Of a stretch of DNA of 36,845 nucleotides, positions 16,238 through 21,727 are shown one piece after another. The translations under genes and the position numbers were made by a program. The notes beneath the pieces are model-generated. The model saw only the letters and a list, made by a program, of their open reading frames with translations, had not been told where the DNA came from and ran no database searches. This DNA comes from Ferruginibacter sp. (GTDB lineage: Bacteria; Bacteroidota; Bacteroidia; Chitinophagales; Chitinophagaceae), in assembly GCA_025351645.1 (NCBI GenBank), contig JANXVN010000088.1:1-36845 (forward strand), read 5' to 3'. Positions within the stretch are counted from its first letter, which is position 1; every line of letters starts with the position of its first letter.

Positions 16238-17107
16238 TTAAGCAAAGAAAGGAGTAACGATTGTGATTACTTGTTCTTTTGTTAATGGTTCATCAAATGC
16301 TTCAGAAGCGATGTTTGCATTTACAGCTGTAAAACCATTGATGCCTACAATATTTATAGTAGCCTGTGTTGTGGCCTCTTCACCATTGTAACTTGCCTGT
16401 ACAGCAGATGTTGCGATACCACTTTGGTTCAATGTAATCCATGGCTTAACATCAATACCAGCTGGTACCAATGAGCCATTAACTTTACGCATTTGGCGAA
16501 TGTGCGATGCATGCCTTGCTTCAACCGAGTGAATATTTAAAGCTGCAGTCAATACTGTTTTATTGCTCATTAAGTTACCAGCCTGGCCTTTATAAGCCCT
16601 AACGCCGGTATCTTCAAAAGTTTGAGCTACGGCTAAAAATAAACCGTAGTCACTAAATACTGTTGGAAAAGTGCCTTTGGCTGTAAAATCGAAGTTAACA
16701 GCTGTATATATTTTAGGCGTTCCACCTGAAGCAGTTATAGCCGTTTGTAAAAAATTTACATGCGCTACTTCATGATCACGTATAGTTTTTATAGCCATCA
16801 TTGGCGCACCTGTTGGGATAGCCAAGGTACCTGCCACAGCGGCGGCATACGCGGCTTTATAAAATTCAGATTCCAGGCATTCAAGGCTTAGTGCAAAATT
16901 TAAAACATCTATAATGGCATCCTTAGTTCCTGTTGGGCTTGCATAAGCCTTATTAAACATAGAGCCTATTGCTAGTGGAAGAGCAGCTAGTGCTATCTTA
17001 CTGCCAAAGTTTGTAAAGTTTTTCATAGCAGCCCTTCTGCCATCCATTTTATTGTAAACTTCTGGGTCTACTTTTTCTATTTCGTTTATTATATTCTGTA
17101 AGTTCAT
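16238..17107 (-). CDS. Ferritin-like domain protein with twin-arginine-type signal (second of a pair)
   Basis: The 289-residue protein has an N-terminal export signal with a twin arginine (DGRRAAMKNF) and hydrophobic core (IALAALPLAIGSMF) ending near AYA. The ferritin-like four-helix domain follows: FALSLECLESEFYKAA, TIRDHEVAHVNFLQTAI, AQTFEDTGVRAYKG and IHSVEARHASHIRQM. Two ExxH motifs (EVAH, EARH) plus the helix-1 and helix-3 glutamates are what a di-iron site needs. The ~80 C-terminal residues are not recognised. Family function is unknown; iron oxidation or storage in the periplasm is a reasonable guess. It starts 9 bp after the first copy, as an operon. Confidence 0.85.
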   Translation of the reverse strand: MNLQNIINEIEKVDPEVYNKMDGRRAAMKNFTNFGSKIALAALPLAIGSMFNKAYASPTGTKDAIIDVLNFALSLECLESEFYKAAYAAAVAGTLAIPTGAPMMAIKTIRDHEVAHVNFLQTAITASGGTPKIYTAVNFDFTAKGTFPTVFSDYGLFLAVAQTFEDTGVRAYKGQAGNLMSNKTVLTAALNIHSVEARHASHIRQMRKVNGSLVPAGIDVKPWITLNQSGIATSAVQASYNGEEATTQATINIVGINGFTAVNANIASEAFDEPLTKEQVITIVTPFFA

Positions 17108-17116
17108 AAAATTAAT

Positions 17117-17815
17117 TTAAGAGGTTGGTAAATTGCTTGCGTTTATTTTTGTTTTTATGTACGTGCCGGCGATTGCCAATACTTCATTTGGGGTTCTGCT
17201 CATTTCCAATGCGTTGGCATCAAGCCCGTCAGCAAATGAACCAGGAGTTATCAAATCCCTGATATAAGCGGCATGCCTGGCTTCTACAGAAACAATTTTA
17301 CCAGCTAACAATAAATAATCGGCACTTGCAAGTAAGTGTCCTGCACCATTATAGGCAGATACGCCTAAATCTTCAAATGCTTTTGCAACTGATAATACAC
17401 CATCCCTGGTACCGAAATTAATTGTAGAAAAATCAAGCTGTAAACTAATTATGGCACCCGCGCCCAAAGCGTTTTTAAAAAATTCCCTGTGAGAAATTTC
17501 ATGGTCCCTTATGTCACCCAGGCGAGCGCTTTCATCAGCGGTAATGCCAGCGTATGGAGATTCAAACACCTTGGTATAGAAGGCAGCTTCTATTTGTTCA
17601 AGGGCATAGGCGTAGTTTAAAATGCCAGTGTCTTTGCTACCAAGGTCTACACCAGTTGAGGAGGAAGGCGTGTCACTTTTTTTACAAGCAGCTGCTGTTA
17701 AAAGTAGTGCAGAAGCGCCGCCAATATATCCTAAGAAATTTCTTCTTGATAAATTTTTGATGTTGCCTTCTGCCGCTGCCAATAGGACTTTGTCATGTGA
17801 ATTTTGTGTGGGCAT
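17117..17815 (-). CDS. Ferritin-like domain Tat lipoprotein (first of a pair)
   Basis: The 232-residue protein carries a textbook Tat signal LSRRNFLGYIGG followed by ALLLTAAACKK, so it is probably a Tat-exported lipoprotein with Cys as the lipid site. The ferritin-like domain shows YALEQIEAAFYTKV, DIRDHEISHREFF, AKAFEDLGVSAYNG and VSVEARHAAYIRD. The ExxH pairs (EISH, EARH) and helix glutamates for two irons match its neighbour. The two proteins are diverged paralogues. Upstream at 17850-17917 is a direct repeat that may be regulatory. tatA and tatC lie downstream on the same strand. Confidence 0.87.
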   Translation of the reverse strand: MPTQNSHDKVLLAAAEGNIKNLSRRNFLGYIGGASALLLTAAACKKSDTPSSSTGVDLGSKDTGILNYAYALEQIEAAFYTKVFESPYAGITADESARLGDIRDHEISHREFFKNALGAGAIISLQLDFSTINFGTRDGVLSVAKAFEDLGVSAYNGAGHLLASADYLLLAGKIVSVEARHAAYIRDLITPGSFADGLDANALEMSRTPNEVLAIAGTYIKTKINASNLPTS

Positions 17816-17849
17816 AACGTTTGTTTTGTTGTTAAAAAAAGATTTTGAA

Positions 17850-17917
17850 TTTTTAAAATAATAAGTAACTCATTTAGAAATACGACAGATTATTAGCCTT
17901 GGTTTTTAAAATAATAA
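17850..17917. promoter_or_regulatory. 15-bp AT-only direct repeat upstream of the ferritin-like operon
   Basis: TTTTTAAAATAATAA occurs at 17850-17864 and 17903-17917, a period of 53 bp, about five helical turns. It lies in the 195-bp gap between the ferritin-like operon and the EVE gene. AT-richness makes chance similarity possible. Confidence 0.3.
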
Positions 17918-18010
17918 AGTTTAATAAATTTTATTTAGCAGGTAGTTGGTTATTGATTCATAAGTTTGCAAACGGGGAATTTTATCCGCAATATTTTTAA
18001 GAATACAATC

Positions 18011-18421
18011 ATGCCATATTGGTTAGTTAAGTCGGAGCCTTTTAAATATAGCTGGGATCAATTTGTAAAAGACAAGCAAACATTTTGGGATGGCGTAAGG
18101 AATTATGGCGCACGTAATAACCTAAAGGCTATGAAAAAAGGCGACCATGTTTTGTTTTATCATAGCAATGAAGGGATGGAAATTGTAGGCGTGGCAAAGG
18201 TTTCAAAAGAATTTTACCAGGACCCTACTACTGAAGATGCCAACTGGGTAGTGGTAGATTTTAAGCCATTTAAAAAATTAAAAAATACTGTTACGCTTGC
18301 GCAGGTAAAAGCGGATATACGTCTCCAAAAAATGGCATTGGTACGTTTAGGAAGATTATCTGTACAATCTGTTTCGGATGAAGAGTGGGCAATAATAATG
18401 GAATTGGCAGGGGAGAAGTGA
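18011..18421 (+). CDS. EVE domain protein (PUA-like)
   Basis: The 136-residue protein starts YWLVKSEPFKYSW and contains FWDGVRNYGARNNL, GDHVLFYHSNEGMEIVG and WVVVDFKPFKKL, the standard EVE (PF01878) pattern. EVE domains share the PUA-like fold and bind modified or methylated bases in DNA or RNA; the native target of stand-alone bacterial EVE proteins is unknown. ATG 18011 gives the canonical N-terminus. The sirtuin gene follows 143 bp later with its own promoter box. Confidence 0.9.
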   Translation: MPYWLVKSEPFKYSWDQFVKDKQTFWDGVRNYGARNNLKAMKKGDHVLFYHSNEGMEIVGVAKVSKEFYQDPTTEDANWVVVDFKPFKKLKNTVTLAQVKADIRLQKMALVRLGRLSVQSVSDEEWAIIMELAGEK

Positions 18422-18552
18422 TGATAAAAAGTGTAGGTATGCAACTTTGTAAATGTCCTTTTACAATATGGCTGAAAATAAGTTATTGTATTATTTATTG
18501 ATTTTTTAAAAATAAAAACTTTGTCCTTAAAATATTGAAGCTCCATAAATTG

Positions 18553-18560
18553 TAAATTTG
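18553..18560 (+). promoter_or_regulatory. -7 box (TAAATTTG) immediately before the sirtuin ATG
   Basis: TAAATTTG matches TAnnTTTG and ends only 4 bp before ATG 18565. If transcription starts the usual few bases after the box, the mRNA would be leaderless. Confidence 0.5.
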
Positions 18561-18564
18561 TTGC

Positions 18565-19251
18565 ATGAATAAAAAGCATGTAGTTGTATTATCCGGCGCA
18601 GGCGTAAGTGCAGAAAGTGGCTTAAAAACTTTTAGGGATAGCGATGGCTTGTGGGATGGCTATGATGTGTATGAAGTAGCAACGCCACGTGGCTTTGCTA
18701 AAAACCCAAAACTTGTTTTAGATTTTTACAATGATAGAAGAAAAGATGTAGCAGCGGCAAAACCTAATGCGGCACACATGGGTTTAGCAGCATTAGAAAA
18801 AGATTTTGATGTTACCATCATCACACAAAATATAGATAACTTGCACGAACGAGCCGGCTCTACAAAAGTGGTGCATCTGCATGGCGAAATATTTAAGATG
18901 CGGAGCGTGGATGATGTTAATAAAATTTATGAAATAACTGGAGATATAAACGTGGGGGATTTAGATGAAAAGGGATCGCAGCTTCGCCCACATATTGTAT
19001 GGTTTGAAGAAGAAGTACCCATGATGGAAAAGGCAGTTGCAATATTGCGGGATGCGGATTATTTTGTTGTGGTAGGTACTTCATTGCAAGTGTATCCTGC
19101 GGCTTCGTTATTGCAATACGCGCCGCCATTTTTACCAAAATTTATAATTGATAAAAAGATACCGGATATAACAAGTACACCTAATTTAACCATTATTGAA
19201 AAGCCTGCAACCGAAGGTGTAAAAGATTTAAAGAAGTTGCTAAAGCCTTAA
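18565..19251 (+). CDS. cobB: Sirtuin-family NAD-dependent protein deacylase, class III-like
   Basis: Sirtuins remove acyl groups from lysine using NAD+. The 228-residue protein has GAGVSAESGLKTFR at 11-24, QNIDNLHERAGS at 88-99, the catalytic histidine in VHLHGE (His106), SQLRPHIVWF, and VGTSLQVYPAA. Tyr55 and Arg58 in FYNDRR match the YxxR pair that favours succinyl- and malonyl-lysine in class III enzymes. The small domain, where most sirtuins bind zinc with four cysteines, contains none; the whole protein has no cysteine. Its stop codon interlocks with that of the convergent PIN toxin gene in TTAA at 19248-19251. Confidence 0.88.
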   Translation: MNKKHVVVLSGAGVSAESGLKTFRDSDGLWDGYDVYEVATPRGFAKNPKLVLDFYNDRRKDVAAAKPNAAHMGLAALEKDFDVTIITQNIDNLHERAGSTKVVHLHGEIFKMRSVDDVNKIYEITGDINVGDLDEKGSQLRPHIVWFEEEVPMMEKAVAILRDADYFVVVGTSLQVYPAASLLQYAPPFLPKFIIDKKIPDITSTPNLTIIEKPATEGVKDLKKLLKP

Positions 19252-19664
19252 CGCATCAACTTTTCAAGAAAAGCTGCCGAGCTGTAGATTGGTGTGGAAG
19301 AGAAATAAAAATCGTTGATGTCTTCGGTAATGATAGCATCACATTTACAATTAGCGGCAGCATAATATTCAAGCCCATCTTCAAAATCGTTTACCTTTTT
19401 ATTTTGTAGGGCAGCAAGAACTTCATTTTTACCTACAGGTGTTATCGATAATTTACTAACTAAAATTTCTATTTTATTTTTTGCCATTTGTGTACCGCAT
19501 TTCTTTTCGGCAAAATAAAAAGCAATAGCCAAACAAATGGGAGAGGTTAATAATGTATATTTTTTATTATCGGCAAGGCTTACAATTCGGGCAGCATAGC
19601 TAAAAACGGGATATTCTTTATTTAGTACGGCTACTAAAATATTGGCATCTAAAAATAATTTCAT
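19248..19664 (-). CDS. PIN-domain toxin (putative ribonuclease)
   Basis: The 138-residue protein starts MKLFLDANILVAVLN with the first PIN acidic residue Asp6. Further acidic positions lie in VNDFEDGLEYYAA and CDAIITEDINDF near the C-terminus, where the metal-binding acids of PIN nucleases fall. PIN toxins of type II modules cleave RNA. Its start overlaps the antitoxin stop by 4 bp (ATGA), which supports coupled translation as a toxin-antitoxin pair. The target RNA cannot be predicted. Confidence 0.82.
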   Translation of the reverse strand: MKLFLDANILVAVLNKEYPVFSYAARIVSLADNKKYTLLTSPICLAIAFYFAEKKCGTQMAKNKIEILVSKLSITPVGKNEVLAALQNKKVNDFEDGLEYYAAANCKCDAIITEDINDFYFSSTPIYSSAAFLEKLMR

Positions 19665-19918
19665 TTTTTAGCTTTAAAGAATTCGGCACTTAAATTTTTA
19701 CTTTTTTGTGCTTTGGTTTTATACTCTGCCTGCCCTTCGCTAACCATGCTCACCCAATCAGCAACAGGAAAATCTTCAAAAGAACTATAGTTGTTGGTGG
19801 TAACTTTTGTTAATAAAAACTCGGTAAGGCGTGATAAGCTGATGTTATTTTCTTCGGCATACCGCTTTGCTTTTTTGATGACAGATTCATCAAAACTTAA
19901 AGTGATTTTTGCGTCCAT
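19661..19918 (-). CDS. Antitoxin partner of the PIN toxin (DUF6364/RHH-like)
   Basis: The 85-residue protein begins MDAKITLSFDESVIKKAKRY, then AEENNISLSRLTEFLL: a strand plus two helices as in ribbon-helix-helix DNA-binding antitoxins (DUF6364-like). The C-terminal half (SSFEDFPVADWVSMVSEG, then a basic tail) would wrap the toxin. It precedes the PIN gene with a 4-bp overlap. A direct-repeat operator and -7 box upstream imply autoregulation. Confidence 0.8.
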   Translation of the reverse strand: MDAKITLSFDESVIKKAKRYAEENNISLSRLTEFLLTKVTTNNYSSFEDFPVADWVSMVSEGQAEYKTKAQKSKNLSAEFFKAKK

Positions 19919-19927
19919 AATTTTAGT

Positions 19928-19959
19928 TTATACGACAAAAGTAAAAAAGTTATACGACA
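19928..19959 (-). promoter_or_regulatory. Promoter and direct-repeat operator of the toxin-antitoxin module
   Basis: TTATACGACA occurs twice in the same orientation, at 19928-19937 and 19950-19959, 22 bp apart (two helical turns). Between and overlapping them on the minus strand is TACTTTTG (19936-19943), a TAnnTTTG box directed at the antitoxin ATG at 19918. Two same-face sites flanking the promoter fit repression by an RHH antitoxin. Confidence 0.6.
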
Positions 19960-19989
19960 TAAAAGCATAACTTTAATAAAGAGTTGCAT

Positions 19990-21264
19990 TTATACCATTT
20001 TTTCTTTAAAACTTATGCCTGAAAATTCCAGTTCTTTCAAGATTGGGCCGTAAATTTCTTTAAGTGTGGGGATGTATAAACCGGTTAATTTGATGGTGCC
20101 GTTTAAAATTAATTTAGCTGCAATGCCCAAAGGCAAGCCTACGGTTTTTGCCATGGCAGTGCGTAAGCTGTCTTCGCCTTTTACAATTAAGCTACTTTCG
20201 ATTTTATTTGTTTTGCCAGCAATGGCGTACTCAAATTCGTGCAGCATAACTATCATGTCTTTGTCGGCTGGTTGCATGGCTAGTTTTAATTCCAGCAAGT
20301 GTTGTAAGACATCTGCAGAAGTTTTTGCTGTTGGCGGCACAAGCGTTTCATCAAATAAGCCAAGGTACTGCAGCATTTCTTTATTACTATCATTTACAAA
20401 AGGGATAATAGTAGCCGACCATTTTTTAAAGCTAAGTCCGGTGATATTTATAGCATCAATTTCGTTGGCAAGATTGGCTTGTACGATTGCATCCCAGCCT
20501 TCGCAAAAAGATGGATGCCTTAGTGTTGTGCGGATAAATGTTTGCGCCGTATCCAATTTATAAATAGGGATATAGCTTAACGAATCCCTGTTTGGGTACG
20601 CTGCTAAAGTAGAGAGCCCATCAATTTTTATGGGCAGGCAATCTTGAAATAATTTTTGGTAACTTTTATTTTCAACTTTGTTTTCCAGTTTGTATTCTGC
20701 ACCGGCTTTGCCCGCTGTTACCACGTTGCGGGGGTTCCAGCTTATTTTGTAATGCCAGGGGTTATTATCGCTTTCGGGGGCAACAAGGCCGCCGCAATGG
20801 CTTTTAAAAGAGGTTATAACACCACCTTTGTTTTTAATGCCATCAATAATTTTCATTGCGCTCATGTGGTCAATGCCAGGGTCCAGCCCAGCTTCGCATA
20901 AAAAAAATAATTTGCGGTGTGCAATTTCTTGCTGCAGGCTTTTTATGTTTTTATCAAGGTACGATGCGGTGAGCAGGTGTTTTCTATATTCCACACAATC
21001 CTTGGCAATTAAAAAGTGCAGGGCAGGGGGCATCATAGAAATTACCACATGGGCACGTTTGATGAGGCTTTCACGCGCCTCATCTTTGGTGATATCAATT
21101 TGTATGGCCTCTGCAAAACGGGAGTTGCCCGTCTTTAAAAGTACCTGTTCTTTGTTGGCATCTGCAATAATAAATTTCCATTTATTTGCCTCGGTTTCTT
21201 TTAATAAGTAGTCGATTAGAACGGTGGCAGATTTACCTGCGCCCAGCAAAAGGATTGTTTTCAA
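19990..21264 (-). CDS. Saccharopine dehydrogenase family protein
   Basis: The 424-residue protein has an N-terminal Rossmann domain (TILLLGAGKSATVLIDYLL), then ISMMPPALHFLIAKDC, LCEAGLDPGIDHMSAM, FKSHCGGLVAPESDNNPW, and a saccharopine-dehydrogenase C-terminal domain ending in GLPLGIAAKLILNG. The family includes saccharopine reductases and the glutamate-forming half of animal LKR/SDH, so lysine metabolism is likely, but the direction is not shown. Start TTG 21264 is chosen: it begins at the conserved strand, follows TATCTTGC, and the longer ATG 21357 form adds an unlike, arginine-rich stretch. No lysine-pathway partner is adjacent. Confidence 0.85.
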   Translation of the reverse strand: MKTILLLGAGKSATVLIDYLLKETEANKWKFIIADANKEQVLLKTGNSRFAEAIQIDITKDEARESLIKRAHVVISMMPPALHFLIAKDCVEYRKHLLTASYLDKNIKSLQQEIAHRKLFFLCEAGLDPGIDHMSAMKIIDGIKNKGGVITSFKSHCGGLVAPESDNNPWHYKISWNPRNVVTAGKAGAEYKLENKVENKSYQKLFQDCLPIKIDGLSTLAAYPNRDSLSYIPIYKLDTAQTFIRTTLRHPSFCEGWDAIVQANLANEIDAINITGLSFKKWSATIIPFVNDSNKEMLQYLGLFDETLVPPTAKTSADVLQHLLELKLAMQPADKDMIVMLHEFEYAIAGKTNKIESSLIVKGEDSLRTAMAKTVGLPLGIAAKLILNGTIKLTGLYIPTLKEIYGPILKELEFSGISFKEKMV

Positions 21265-21426
21265 ATCAATATTTTTTTTTGCAAGATAATGGATTTGAGA
21301 GAGGAAACGGGAGAGTTGCCCCCGTTCCCTGAAAGGGGTAATTTTACGGCCCTGCATATTGAGGTGTATTTCAATATTTCGTTTTAATTCAGCTTAAAAT
21401 TACACATCAGGATACTATTAGATTGG

Positions 21427-21597
21427 AAGCGTAAGGGATGGGAGGGAAAAACACGTAAAGCGCCGCGAACTATAACCATGCGAAGCTAAACTGTAGATTC
21501 GGCGCTGCGGATTTTGGAAGGATAGCCCGGCCCCTTGGCGCCTCGCCTTGGGGGACGCACAAATAGTTATACGTTAGGAGTTAGGAGTTATAAGTTT
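21427..21597 (+). repeat. Structured intergenic element, copy 3 (compound hairpin with GTTAGGA tail)
   Basis: It starts AAGCGTAAGGGATGGGAG and includes ATAGCCCGGCCCCTTGGCGCC (ending ~21542). The inner stem pairs AAAA (21448-21451) with TTTT (21512-21515), CG (21454-21455) with CG (21508-21509), and AGCGCCG (21459-21465) with CGGCGCT (21500-21506). Its loop shares GCGAAGC and CTGTAG with copy 2. The tail at 21564-21597 matches the tail of copy 1 at 30 of 34 positions, with tandem GTTAGGA. It fills most of the gap between the saccharopine-type gene and gyrA. Function unknown. Confidence 0.65.
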
Positions 21598-21727
21598 TTA
21601 CACTTTTGTGCAGGCCTAAATTATTGTTCACAATTGATGAAAAGTTGTGTAAAAGATTATGGGGACGGCTTGTTTTTAAAAGCTAAAAATGGCTTAAAAT
21701 CGGTACATTCGCACACTATTAAAATTT

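Noticed and set aside
21265-21357. Longer N-terminus of the saccharopine-type protein from ATG 21357
   Set aside because: The extra 31 residues precede the Rossmann strand, have no family similarity that I can see, and would place the start upstream of the TATCTTGC box.
684-21597. The structured elements as tRNA, known riboswitch or CRISPR repeats
   Set aside because: There is no cloverleaf, no recognised ligand-binding core, and the three copies are widely dispersed without spacers.
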